DNA from: Piscinibacterium candidicorallinum
GTDB lineage: Bacteria; Pseudomonadota; Gammaproteobacteria; Burkholderiales; Burkholderiaceae_C
NCBI RefSeq assembly: GCF_047549485.1
Contig: NZ_CP180191.1
Location: 3,720,001-3,784,000 of the forward strand
DNA length: 64,000 nucleotides
Reading direction: 5' to 3'
Numbering within the stretch: the stretch's first letter is position 1; each line of letters opens with the position of its first letter. Of this stretch, positions 35,453 to 43,879 are shown in pieces. The notes under the pieces were generated by a model. The model did no database searches and had not been told where the DNA came from. It was given only the letters and a program-made list of their open reading frames with translations. The position numbers were made by a program, and so were the translations under genes.

Positions 35453-37216
35453 ATGCGCCTTCGGCTCAGTCCGCTCACGCGGACCCGAAGGCGCACGGTT
35501 CGGCGTGGGTGGCGCACGCCGCGCATTGGCCTTAGCCTTCGCGATCCTGCCGACTGCGTGCAGTCTGCGCGTACGCCACTTTGCTTTGCCACTGCCTTGA
35601 TCCGCTCCCGCTTGTCGCTTGTGTTCGCCCTGCTTGCGCTGATCGCGATGCTGCAGGCCGGCTTCACTTTGTGGTCCACACACGCTGCCGCGCGAGAGGC
35701 GCAACGCAGCGTGGACGCCAAGACCTTGCTCAACGGTTACCTCGCACTGGCCGCAGACAAGCAGCGTCTGAAGGTCTGGTACGCAGACTTCTGGCTCACT
35801 CAGCAAGCACCTGTCACGGAGCGGGACCGATTGCTGGCGGCGATGAGTGCCTCGGTGGAGCTGCTGATCGCGCAGTCTGGTGCCACCGGCGGCACTGAAG
35901 CAGGGACGATCAAGCTTCTGGCCAGCAATCTGGACGCGCTGCGTACTGCCTTGAAGGCGGCCTCGCCTGCGCGTGCAAGCCAAGGCGCGTCCGACGCGGC
36001 GAGTACATGGCGGTCGGTGATGAGCAGCTTTGATGAAGCTGAAGGCCGTGACATGCGGCTAGTTCTCGGGGAGGCGATCGAACGCCAGCGAGCAGCGAGT
36101 GCCGCGGCCGAACACGCACTGGCCGCGCAGCTTCGCCAGATTCGTGTCGCTACCGTCGTACTGGCGGTGTGTCTCGTCCTGCTAGCTGGCGCGGCGCTGC
36201 TGTACTTCGTGCGGCGGCTCCAGCAGCCCTTTGCGGTGCTGATGCGGCGCACGGAAGCAATCGCCCTGGGTGACTATGACGCGCAGCCGCTTCCAGAGCG
36301 GGAAGACGAATTCCGACAGCTCACCGAGCGCCTGAACACCATGGCCACACGCCTCGCACAGGTTCGACAGGTCGAAGAGGTCGCTCGCGGGCAGCTTGAA
36401 GCAGCCGTTGCGGCACGCACCCAGGAGCTCACTCGCAGCCTGAGCCGCCTGTTGCATATTGATGCGCAGCGCCGGCGCTTCTTTGCACAGGTCAGCCATG
36501 AGCTGCGAACACCCGTCACGGTGCTGCGCGGCGAGGCAGACATCGCCCTGCGCGCGCGGGAGGCGACGATTGCAGACCATCGAGCGAGCCTCGCGCGTTG
36601 CCGCGATGCCGCCATTGCACTCGGCAACCGCGTGGACGATCTCGTCCAGGCAGCCAGCATCGAGAGTGACGGCCTGTCGCTCTCGCGTGAGCACAGCCTC
36701 ATCAGCCCGATGCTTGCAGCGTGCCTGGCGCAGGCCCGCGCGCTGGCACATGGTCGCGGGCAGCAGGTCGAGGATGCGCTGACCGGCACACTGCCCGAGG
36801 CAGCGGCTGGCTGGCTTGACACCGAGCGCATCGGACAGGCGTTGATGGTGCTGCTGGACAACGCGCTGCGCTATTCGCCGGCCGGCAGCACCGTCCGTCT
36901 GGCGGGCCAGTGGTCGCCAGCTGAGGCCTGCCCGAGCCTGTGCATCGAAGTGATCGACCCGGGCATGGGCACGGAACACTCTGAGCGAGAGCGTCTCTTC
37001 GAGCCCCACTTTCGCGGCGAACGGGCGCGTCAGGTGCGGCCTGAAGGCGTGGGGCTCGGCCTGTCGATTGCACAGGCGATCGTGCAGGCGCACGGCGGCG
37101 AGCTGAGCCTCGGACCGCGCGCCGACGGCACGCCGGGCAGCGTGGCACGCATGGTTCTGCCGCTGCGCGCTGGATCTTCAAGACCCGTGGGTGACCATGA
37201 ACCTGCTGATCGTTGA
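35453..37216 (+). CDS. Membrane sensor histidine kinase
   Basis: Transmembrane helix 1 follows IRSRLSLVFALLALIAML. A periplasmic helical domain of about 160 residues and helix 2 (VATVVLAVCLVLLAGAALL) come next. Then follow HAMP, HisKA with QVSHELRTPVTVL, and a HATPase domain (DNALRYSPAG, GLGLSIAQAIV). The start is doubtful. From 35453 the first 50 residues are Arg-rich and not membrane-like. GTG 35558 or TTG 35597 would place helix 1 at the N-terminus. The gene overlaps its response regulator by 20 bp. The signal is unknown. Confidence 0.87.
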   Translation: MRLRLSPLTRTRRRTVRRGWRTPRIGLSLRDPADCVQSARTPLCFATALIRSRLSLVFALLALIAMLQAGFTLWSTHAAAREAQRSVDAKTLLNGYLALAADKQRLKVWYADFWLTQQAPVTERDRLLAAMSASVELLIAQSGATGGTEAGTIKLLASNLDALRTALKAASPARASQGASDAASTWRSVMSSFDEAEGRDMRLVLGEAIERQRAASAAAEHALAAQLRQIRVATVVLAVCLVLLAGAALLYFVRRLQQPFAVLMRRTEAIALGDYDAQPLPEREDEFRQLTERLNTMATRLAQVRQVEEVARGQLEAAVAARTQELTRSLSRLLHIDAQRRRFFAQVSHELRTPVTVLRGEADIALRAREATIADHRASLARCRDAAIALGNRVDDLVQAASIESDGLSLSREHSLISPMLAACLAQARALAHGRGQQVEDALTGTLPEAAAGWLDTERIGQALMVLLDNALRYSPAGSTVRLAGQWSPAEACPSLCIEVIDPGMGTEHSERERLFEPHFRGERARQVRPEGVGLGLSIAQAIVQAHGGELSLGPRADGTPGSVARMVLPLRAGSSRPVGDHEPADR

Positions 37217-37883
37217 AGACGACGCCCGAGTCGCCGACTTCCTGCTGCGCGGTCTGCGAAGCGAGGGATACCGCATCGTTCACGCATCGACAGGACCGGA
37301 GGGTCTGGAGCTGGCGCGGGCGGGTGAGTTCCAGCTGGTGCTGCTGGACGTCATGCTGCCAGGCATGAGCGGCATCGAGCTCTGCCAGATCCTGCGCGCC
37401 GAACGCAATCCCGTGCCGGTACTGATGCTGACGGCCATGGGCCGTGTGGAAGACCGGGTCAGCGGCCTGCGCTGCGGTGCCGACGACTACCTCACCAAGC
37501 CCTTTGCCTTCGACGAGCTGCTGGCGCGCATCGAAGCCTTGCTGCGCCGTCCGCCCCAGCTGCGCCAGCGCGACACGGTGCTGACGGTGGCCGACCTGCG
37601 CTTTGACCGCGAACGCATGGCGGTGACACGTGGCCCGGCCGACGCCGAGAACCGGATCGCGCTGACCGCCAAAGAACTGGCACTGCTTGAGCTGCTGATG
37701 AGCGCGCCGGGCCGCATCCACAGCCGGGAGCGGATTCTGGCCAACGTCTGGGGCGCGCACGAAGACCCGCTGACCAACATCGTGGACGTGTACATCCGGC
37801 GGCTGCGCAGCAAGATTGACGAAGGCCACGCCAAGCCGCTCATCAAGACCGTGCGCGGCCTGGGCTACACCATCGAAGCGTGA
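37197..37883 (+). CDS. OmpR-family response regulator
   Basis: The 228-residue protein has a receiver domain (acidic pocket EDD at 7-9, phospho-acceptor Asp51 in LLDVMLPGMSG, Lys in LTKPFAF) and a C-terminal winged helix (LTAKELALLELLMSAPGRIHSR, NIVDVYIRRLRSKID). It overlaps the upstream kinase gene, its obvious partner. The ATG at 37197 is chosen over a GTG two codons earlier. Confidence 0.94.
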   Translation: MNLLIVEDDARVADFLLRGLRSEGYRIVHASTGPEGLELARAGEFQLVLLDVMLPGMSGIELCQILRAERNPVPVLMLTAMGRVEDRVSGLRCGADDYLTKPFAFDELLARIEALLRRPPQLRQRDTVLTVADLRFDRERMAVTRGPADAENRIALTAKELALLELLMSAPGRIHSRERILANVWGAHEDPLTNIVDVYIRRLRSKIDEGHAKPLIKTVRGLGYTIEA

Positions 37884-37901
37884 GCGAAGTTCGTTTCTGA
37901 T

Positions 37902-37935
37902 TTGAAAATGAGCGCTCTGTAGAGCTTATTTTCAA
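37902..37935 (+). terminator. Imperfect AT-rich palindrome after the response regulator
   Basis: TTGAAAATGAGCGCTC and GAGCTTATTTTCAA form an imperfect inverted repeat 18 bp after the stop codon. Its right arm ends in a T-rich run. It may act as a terminator or as an operator between this operon and the carbonic anhydrase gene. Confidence 0.45.
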
Positions 37936-37956
37936 CATTTGATTGAAGATCATTTT

Positions 37957-37988
37957 TTGGCCGAGATCCGCACGAGACAAGCGGAAAG
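37957..37988 (+). repeat. Dispersed hairpin repeat, copy E (partial)
   Basis: Only the right part is recognisable: GGCC, then ATCCGCACGAGACAAGCGGAAAG. It keeps the same polarity relative to the upstream response regulator gene as the other copies. Confidence 0.6.
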
Positions 37989-38072
37989 AGGGGTGATTTC
38001 GGACTCGATTGAGTCTGTGCATGTCACGCGGACTCTCTCAGACACCGGCATGCGGCCGCTAAGCTGCCCGCC

Positions 38073-38741
38073 ATGAAAACCGTCCTGAAGCTGCTGGAAA
38101 ACAACCGCGAGTGGGTGCATGCCCGCCTGGCGGACGACCCTGCGTTCTTCTCGCGCCTGAAGGATCAGCAGACCCCACAGTTCCTCTGGATCGGCTGCAG
38201 CGACTCGCGCGTGCCGGCCAACGAGATCACCGGCCTGGCGCCGGGCGAGGTCTTTGTTCACCGCAACATTGCCAACGTGGTGGTGCATACCGATCTGAAC
38301 TGCCTCTCGGTATTGCAGTTTGCGGTGGAGGTGCTCAAGGTGCGCCACATCATCGTCTGCGGGCACTACGGCTGCTCGGGCGTGCAGGCGGCGCTGGCCG
38401 GCACCCGCCTGGGGCTGGTGGACAACTGGCTGCGCCACGTGCAGGACGTGGCCGACAACCACGGCAGCTACCTGGGCAGCCTGGCCGCTGAGCAGCGCGC
38501 GCCGGCCCTGGCCGAGCTCAATGTCATCGACCAGGTGCGCAATGTCTGCCGTACGAGCGTCGTGCAGGACGCCTGGGCCCGTGGCGAGACCCTGTTTGTG
38601 AACGGCTGGATCTACGGCGTGCACGACGGCACCCTGCGCGATCTGGACGTCACCATCTCCGGCAGCGCGCAGCTTCAGCCCCGGCTGGACGCGGCGCTGG
38701 CGGCGTACCGCCCGCCGCAGCAGCGCAGCGCCGCGGTCTGA
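38073..38741 (+). CDS. can: Beta-class carbonic anhydrase
   Basis: This enzyme interconverts CO2 and bicarbonate in the cytosol. In the 222-residue protein the zinc ligands and dyad are visible: Cys42 and Asp44-Arg46 in IGCSDSRVPAN, and His98 and Cys101 in VCGHYGCSGV. HRNIANVVVHTDLNCLSVLQ is diagnostic of the Can/CynT plant-type subclass. Length is normal. It stands alone behind a probable terminator. Confidence 0.96.
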   Translation: MKTVLKLLENNREWVHARLADDPAFFSRLKDQQTPQFLWIGCSDSRVPANEITGLAPGEVFVHRNIANVVVHTDLNCLSVLQFAVEVLKVRHIIVCGHYGCSGVQAALAGTRLGLVDNWLRHVQDVADNHGSYLGSLAAEQRAPALAELNVIDQVRNVCRTSVVQDAWARGETLFVNGWIYGVHDGTLRDLDVTISGSAQLQPRLDAALAAYRPPQQRSAAV

Positions 38742-38888
38742 CCCAAGTCAGTTTGTAGTCAAGCATCCGCGCCATAATCCGGATTCCAAAGTTTTGCGGT
38801 GCAGCATGAGCAATTTCCTGCTCCCGCTGCAGAACAAATGCCACACGTCGGCGCCGCCCGGCACCCGCTCGCAACGAGGAGAACCGTC

Positions 38889-40070
38889 ATGTCCGACCCG
38901 ATCGTCATCGTTTCCGCCGCCCGCACGCCGATTGGCGGCATGCTGGGAGACTTTGCTGCACTGCCCGCGTACACCTTGGGCGGCGTGGCCATCAAGGCCG
39001 CCGTGGAACGCGCCGGCCTGAAGGGCGATGAGATCGGCGAGGCCCTGTTCGGCAACTGCCTGATGGCCGGTCAGGGCCAGGCCCCCGCCCGCCAGGCCGT
39101 GCTGGCCGCCGGTCTGCCGCAGAGCGTGGGCGCCGTCACCCTGTCCAAGATGTGCGGCAGCGGCCTGAAGGCCGTGATGATGGCCGCCGACATGATCGGC
39201 GGCGGCAGCCACGACATCATGATCGCCGGCGGCATGGAGTCCATGACCAACGCTCCGCACCTGCTGGTGGGCGCCCGCAAGGGCTTCCGCTACGGCGCCG
39301 TCACCACCTTCGACCACATGGCGCTGGACGGTCTGGAAGACGCCTACGACCGCGGCAAGGCCATGGGCGTGTTTGCCGAGAACTGCTCGGCCAAGTACAG
39401 CTTCACGCGTGAAGACCAGGACAAGTTCGCCATTGCCTCCACCGAGCGCGCGCTGGCCGCCAACAAGGACGGCAGCTTCGACTGGGAAATCGCCCCGGTC
39501 ACGATCGCCGGCAAGGCGGGCGACACCATCATCAAGAACGACGAGCAGCCCTACAAGGCCAAGCTCGACAAGATCCCCACGCTCAAGCCCGCCTTCAAGA
39601 AGGACGGCACCATCACCGCCGCAAACGCCTCCAGCATCTCCGACGGCGCCGCAGCGCTCGTGCTGATGAAGCTGTCCGAGGCCAACAAGCGCGGCATCAA
39701 GCCCCTGGCGCGCATCGTCAGCCACGCCACGCATGCCCATGCGCCCGAGTGGTTCACCACCGCCCCGGTGGGCGCCATCCAGAAGACCCTGGACCGCGCC
39801 GGCTGGAAAAGCGGCGACGTGGACCTCTGGGAAGTGAATGAAGCCTTCGCCGCCGTGACCATGGCCGCGATGAAGGAACACAACATCCCGCACGACAAGG
39901 TCAACATCCACGGCGGCGCCTGCGCCCTGGGCCACCCCATCGGCGCTTCGGGTGCGCGCATCCTCGTCACCCTGCTGGGCGCCCTGCGCAAGACCGGCGG
40001 CAAGAAGGGTGTGGCGGCCCTGTGCATCGGCGGCGGCGAGGCCGTGGCCGCAGCCATCGAGATGATGTAA
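38889..40070 (+). CDS. Acetyl-CoA acetyltransferase (thiolase)
   Basis: The 393-residue protein has the full thiolase signature set: nucleophile Cys89 in SKMCGSGLKAV, NEAFAAVTM, HGGACALGHPIGASGARI with the catalytic His, and the second Cys in LCIGGGE. The degradative (FadA) and biosynthetic (PhaA/AtoB) types are hard to separate by eye. Length and motifs favour the biosynthetic type that condenses two acetyl-CoA. No phaB or phaC is adjacent. AGGAG precedes the ATG, and a strong terminator follows. Confidence 0.93.
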   Translation: MSDPIVIVSAARTPIGGMLGDFAALPAYTLGGVAIKAAVERAGLKGDEIGEALFGNCLMAGQGQAPARQAVLAAGLPQSVGAVTLSKMCGSGLKAVMMAADMIGGGSHDIMIAGGMESMTNAPHLLVGARKGFRYGAVTTFDHMALDGLEDAYDRGKAMGVFAENCSAKYSFTREDQDKFAIASTERALAANKDGSFDWEIAPVTIAGKAGDTIIKNDEQPYKAKLDKIPTLKPAFKKDGTITAANASSISDGAAALVLMKLSEANKRGIKPLARIVSHATHAHAPEWFTTAPVGAIQKTLDRAGWKSGDVDLWEVNEAFAAVTMAAMKEHNIPHDKVNIHGGACALGHPIGASGARILVTLLGALRKTGGKKGVAALCIGGGEAVAAAIEMM

Positions 40071-40086
40071 GCCGTCCGGCATCACA

Positions 40087-40116
40087 CAAAAGGCGAGCCC
40101 GCGGGCTCGCCTTTTT
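40087..40116. terminator. Bidirectional rho-independent terminator
   Basis: AAAAGGCGAGCCC and GGGCTCGCCTTTTT form a near-perfect hairpin with an A-run before and a T-run after. It serves both the thiolase (plus) and the convergent methyltransferase (minus). Confidence 0.92.
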
Positions 40117-40131
40117 CTTGTGCAAACCGCT

Positions 40132-40746
40132 TCAGCCGCGCGAGGGAACCGTCCACATGAAGACGTTGCTGCCATCGATGCGCGCGGTCTGCTCCGGCTT
40201 CCAGTCGCCCAGATCAAAGGCGTGCGAGACGATGCGCGTGCCGGGTTTCAGTTCGGCAAGCAGCCGCGGCCGCAGGCGCATGTTCACGCTGCGCAGCAGA
40301 TACATCGTCACCACGGTGGCCGGCGAGAAGTCGTAGGTGAACACGTTGCCCACCTCAAACTTCACCAGCGACTGCACCTTGGCCTTCTCTGCATTGGCCT
40401 TGGCCTCGCTGACACGCGCCGGGTCCAGGTCCACACCCACGCCGCGGCAGCCAAAGCGCTCCGCTGCGCGGATCACGATGCGGCCGTCGCCGCAGCCCAG
40501 GTCATAGACCAGATCGCGCTTGCCCACCTTGGCCATCTCCAGCATCCGGTCCACCACGGTCATTGGGGTGGGCACATAGGGCACATCCAGCTCGAGGTCG
40601 CGCGCCAGACTGATTGCAGGTGCGCCCATCCAGGCCAACGCACCGCTGGCGGCGCTGGCCAGCATCAGGCGGCGCCGCGCCGGCGTCTCGGGCCCAGCGA
40701 AGGTCTCGGATGGCAAGGGATTCATGAGCCGGGGGTCGTGTTGCAT
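40132..40746 (-). CDS. Exported class I SAM-dependent methyltransferase-like protein
   Basis: The 204-residue protein has an N-terminal twin-arginine-like signal (ARRRLMLASAASGALAWMGAP). A Rossmann methyltransferase fold follows with motif I VYDLGCGDGRIVI, an acidic residue in VGVDLDP and FEVGNVFTYDFSPATV. An exported SAM-binding protein is unusual because SAM is cytosolic; the leader may instead be a membrane anchor. The start at 40746 has GGAG upstream. A later ATG (MNPLPSETF) is possible. Confidence 0.8.
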   Translation of the reverse strand: MQHDPRLMNPLPSETFAGPETPARRRLMLASAASGALAWMGAPAISLARDLELDVPYVPTPMTVVDRMLEMAKVGKRDLVYDLGCGDGRIVIRAAERFGCRGVGVDLDPARVSEAKANAEKAKVQSLVKFEVGNVFTYDFSPATVVTMYLLRSVNMRLRPRLLAELKPGTRIVSHAFDLGDWKPEQTARIDGSNVFMWTVPSRG

Positions 40747-40901
40747 GGGTCTGCTCCGGGAGGGTATGGGATGCTGCGGCGGCAGGGGCGTACCGCACTT
40801 GCGGCTCTGACTCCTTATGCGCGGCGAAGATTCACGGATCAGCGATCTGTTACACCCCGTACCGCTGTAGAGTGTGGACCGAACCGGGAGGAACCCTGAC
40901 C

Positions 40902-41573
40902 ATGAAGTCTGTCCTGATCGTCGGCGCATCGCGCGGCATCGGCCTCGAATTCGCCACGCAGTACGCGGCCAACAACTGGAATGTCTTTGCCACGGCGCGC
41001 GACGAAGCTGGCCTGGGTCGCCTGCGCGCCCTGGGGGCCGACGCCCTCATGCTGGACGTGACCGACCCCGCGGCCCCCGCCCGCTTGGCCGAGCGCGTAG
41101 CTGGCAAGGATCTGGATCTGGCGATCATCAACGCCGGCACCTTCGGCCCGCGCCTGGCTGCGCCGGATGCGCCCGCGATGGACGACTTCGACGCCGTCAT
41201 GCACACCAACGTGTTCGGCCCGATGCAGATGCTGCTGCCCATGGCCCAGGGCCTGAAGGACGGCGGAAAGCTGGCCGTGCTGTCCTCGAAGATGGGCAGC
41301 AAGGGCGCGCGCACCTCCGCGGGCGGTTGGGTGTACCGGGCGAGCAAGGCCGCGGTGAATTCCGTCGTCAAGGATGCATCCATCATCCTGGCCTCGCGCA
41401 GCATCACCTGCGCGGCCTTCCATCCCGGATGGGTCAAGACCGACATGGGCGGTGCGGACGCAGATCTGACGGTGCAGGAGTCCGTGAGCAGCCTGCGCCA
41501 TACCTTCCTGCAGCTTGCTGCGGAGCACAACGGCGGATTCTTTGACTACGACGGCACGCCGATCCCCTGGTAG
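40902..41573 (+). CDS. Short-chain dehydrogenase (CsgA-like SDR)
   Basis: The 223-residue protein has the cofactor motif GASRGIG at about 8-14, NAG (INAGTFG), a Ser in LSSKMGS and the active-site YRASK (YxxxK). The closing FHPGWVKTDMGG is typical of classical SDRs close to C-factor. The substrate is unknown. The ATG at 40902 has GGGAGG upstream. It is divergent from the methyltransferase gene. Confidence 0.9.
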   Translation: MKSVLIVGASRGIGLEFATQYAANNWNVFATARDEAGLGRLRALGADALMLDVTDPAAPARLAERVAGKDLDLAIINAGTFGPRLAAPDAPAMDDFDAVMHTNVFGPMQMLLPMAQGLKDGGKLAVLSSKMGSKGARTSAGGWVYRASKAAVNSVVKDASIILASRSITCAAFHPGWVKTDMGGADADLTVQESVSSLRHTFLQLAAEHNGGFFDYDGTPIPW

Positions 41574-41690
41574 GACCGGTCCAGTCGTCCTGTTCTGAAA
41601 GCCGCCTGACAGGCCGGATCGCCGCCTCGGGGGCTTCAATTCCTGTTCATCCGGCTGCATGCCGGAACAAGGCACGGGTCAGGTGTTGAG

Positions 41691-42377
41691 ATGAGAGTGC
41701 TGGTTGTTGAAGATGAGCCCCTGCTCGCCTGCGGCCTGAAGCAGGGCCTGGAGCTAGCCGGTTTCACTGTGGACCATGCGGGCAGTGCGGAGATTGCGCA
41801 GAGCCTGCTGGGTGGTGCGCTGCCGGACGCTGCGGTGGTGGACATCGGCCTGCCCCGCGCCGACGGGCTGAGCCTGATCCAGTGGATGCGTGGCCGCGAG
41901 ATGAATCTGCCCGTGCTGGTGCTGACCGCGCGCGATGGCCTGCAGGACTGCGTGGACAGCCTGAACACCGGCGCCGACGACTTCATGGTCAAGCCCTACC
42001 GCCTGCCAGAGGTGATCGCCCGCGTCCGAGCATTGATCCGCCGCGCCAACTCGCGCACGCAGTCGGTGCTCAACCTCGGCGCGCTGTCGATGAACTGCGC
42101 CACACGCCAGGTCACGGTCGGCGGCGCGCCGATGGAGCTGTCACCGCGCGAATGGTCCCTGCTGGAGATGCTGCTCATGGCCGCGCCCAACGTGCTGGCC
42201 AAGGACAAGCTGCTCAGCGGCCTGGCCGGCTGGGACAGCGAGCTCAACCCGAATGCGATCGAGGTCTACATCTCGCGCCTGCGCAACAAGCTGGGCGAGG
42301 CCGCCGGCGTGTCCATCCGCACTGTGCGCGGGCTGGGCTATCGGCTGGAGGAAGTGCAGTCCACCGCGGCACACTAG
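41691..42377 (+). CDS. OmpR-family response regulator (QseB/TctD-like)
   Basis: The 228-residue protein has a receiver domain (EDE at 7-9, Asp51 in VVDIGLPRADG, Lys in FMVKPYRLPE) and a winged-helix output domain (LSPREWSLLEMLLMAAPNVLAKDKL, NAIEVYISRLRNKL). It lies 65 bp upstream of its kinase, which is followed within 6 bp by an Nramp-like transporter. The three genes probably form one transcription unit. Confidence 0.94.
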   Translation: MRVLVVEDEPLLACGLKQGLELAGFTVDHAGSAEIAQSLLGGALPDAAVVDIGLPRADGLSLIQWMRGREMNLPVLVLTARDGLQDCVDSLNTGADDFMVKPYRLPEVIARVRALIRRANSRTQSVLNLGALSMNCATRQVTVGGAPMELSPREWSLLEMLLMAAPNVLAKDKLLSGLAGWDSELNPNAIEVYISRLRNKLGEAAGVSIRTVRGLGYRLEEVQSTAAH

Positions 42378-42442
42378 ACCCGCGCGCCGTCCGACCGGCA
42401 GGCGTTCAGTCCTGTAGCGCGCATTCACCTTTGCACTCACGC

Positions 42443-43873
42443 ATGGCCGCAGCCCTTCGGGACTTTCTCGACCGCAACTTCTTCCGTGCCGGCATCCGCC
42501 GCCGGCTCATGCTGCTCATGCTCCTGCCTCTGGCGGTGGTGCTGGTGGTGAGCGTGCGCCTGGACTTTCGCGGCTCCATGGCACCGACCATGGCGGCCTT
42601 TGACTCGGCCCTCGTCAAGAGCGCGCTCGGGCTCGCGGCGCAAATTCGTCTGGATGGCAATGCGCTCGTATTGCGCCTGGATCGGCAGGCCGAACAAATT
42701 CTGCGCAGCGACACGGCCGACGTGGTGCTCTGGGCGCTTTACGACAACGTGGGCCTGCTGGCGGGCGGCGATCGGCGTCTGCCTCTGCCGATCACGCTCG
42801 AAGGCGAACGGCAGGTCTATGACGCCACGGTGGACGGGCGCCAGGTGCGGGTGGCACGCGTGACGCGCATCACCGAGCTTGGACCGGCGCATGTTCTGGT
42901 GGCCGAGACCTACAACAAGCGCGATGACTCACAGCGCCGCATCCTGAGTGATCAGGTGCTGCCAAACCTGCTGCTGATCGCCTTGACCCTGGGCATCGTG
43001 GTGCTGGCCATCGGTGCAGCACTCAAGCCCCTGGAGCAGCTGCGCGCCGACATCGCCAGCCGCACCGCGCGCGACCTGCATCCCATCGATGTGAATGCGG
43101 TGCCGGTGGACTCGCGGCCAGTGGTGGATTCACTGAACCGCTTGTTTGAGTCCCTGCGCCGCTCCGAGCAGACTCAGCGCGAATTCCTGGCCAACGCCGC
43201 GCACCAGCTGCGTACCCCGGTCACGGGCCTGACCACCCAGATCGAGCTGGCCCAGATCGAGGGTGCGTTCGATGACACACCCGAGCGGGCCGAACGCCTG
43301 CAGCAAGCACTGGACCAGCTGCGCCAGCTGCTCGATCAGCTCCTGACCCTCTCGCGCGCCGAGGCCTTCGGCAGCGCGGCACACACCTTCGCCACGGTGG
43401 ACATCAAGGCTCTGCTCGAGCAGCAGGCCGGGCTGTTCATTGACCGCGCCGTGGCGCGGCGCATCGACCTGGGTTATGCGCTGCAGCCCTGCCAGACGCA
43501 GGGCATCGACTGGCTGCTGCGCGAACTGGCCGGCAACCTGATCGACAACGCCTTGCGCTACACCCCGGAGGGTGGCGAGGTGACGGTGAGTTGCGGCGAA
43601 GACGGCGATGGCCCCTGGCTGGCAGTGGAGGACACGGGTCCCGGTATCTCGGCCGATGACCGTGAGCGCGTCTTCGAGCGCTTCTGGCGCGGCGCAAGCA
43701 GCCGCCAACCGACAGAGGCCGCCACACAGGGAAGCGGCCTGGGCATGGCGATCGTGCGCGAGATTGCCGAACAGCACCGCGCACGCGTCGAGATCACCGA
43801 CGCCTGGCGCAGGCCGGATGGCTCAACCGGCCCGGGCACACGGATCACTGTGCGATTCCCGGCGCAGGCTTGA
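42443..43873 (+). CDS. TctE-type sensor histidine kinase (2CSK_N domain)
   Basis: The 476-residue protein has transmembrane helix 1 (about 21-40, LMLLMLLPLAVVLVVSV) and a short periplasmic sensor typical of the 2CSK_N family. Helix 2 (LLLIALTLGIVVLAIGA), HisKA with NAAHQLRTPVTGL and a HATPase domain (DNALRYTPEGG, GSGLGMAIVREIA) follow. The start at 42443 (MAAALRDFLDRNFF) is consistent with the first helix. It ends 6 bp before the Nramp-like gene, hinting that the stimulus is related to that transporter's substrate. Confidence 0.92.
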   Translation: MAAALRDFLDRNFFRAGIRRRLMLLMLLPLAVVLVVSVRLDFRGSMAPTMAAFDSALVKSALGLAAQIRLDGNALVLRLDRQAEQILRSDTADVVLWALYDNVGLLAGGDRRLPLPITLEGERQVYDATVDGRQVRVARVTRITELGPAHVLVAETYNKRDDSQRRILSDQVLPNLLLIALTLGIVVLAIGAALKPLEQLRADIASRTARDLHPIDVNAVPVDSRPVVDSLNRLFESLRRSEQTQREFLANAAHQLRTPVTGLTTQIELAQIEGAFDDTPERAERLQQALDQLRQLLDQLLTLSRAEAFGSAAHTFATVDIKALLEQQAGLFIDRAVARRIDLGYALQPCQTQGIDWLLRELAGNLIDNALRYTPEGGEVTVSCGEDGDGPWLAVEDTGPGISADDRERVFERFWRGASSRQPTEAATQGSGLGMAIVREIAEQHRARVEITDAWRRPDGSTGPGTRITVRFPAQA

Positions 43874-43879
43874 GCACCC

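Noticed and set aside
35611..35626. CCGCTTGTCGCTTGTG inside the sensor kinase gene, resembling the repeat tail
   Set aside because: It is within the coding sequence of the first membrane helix and has no adjacent hairpin.
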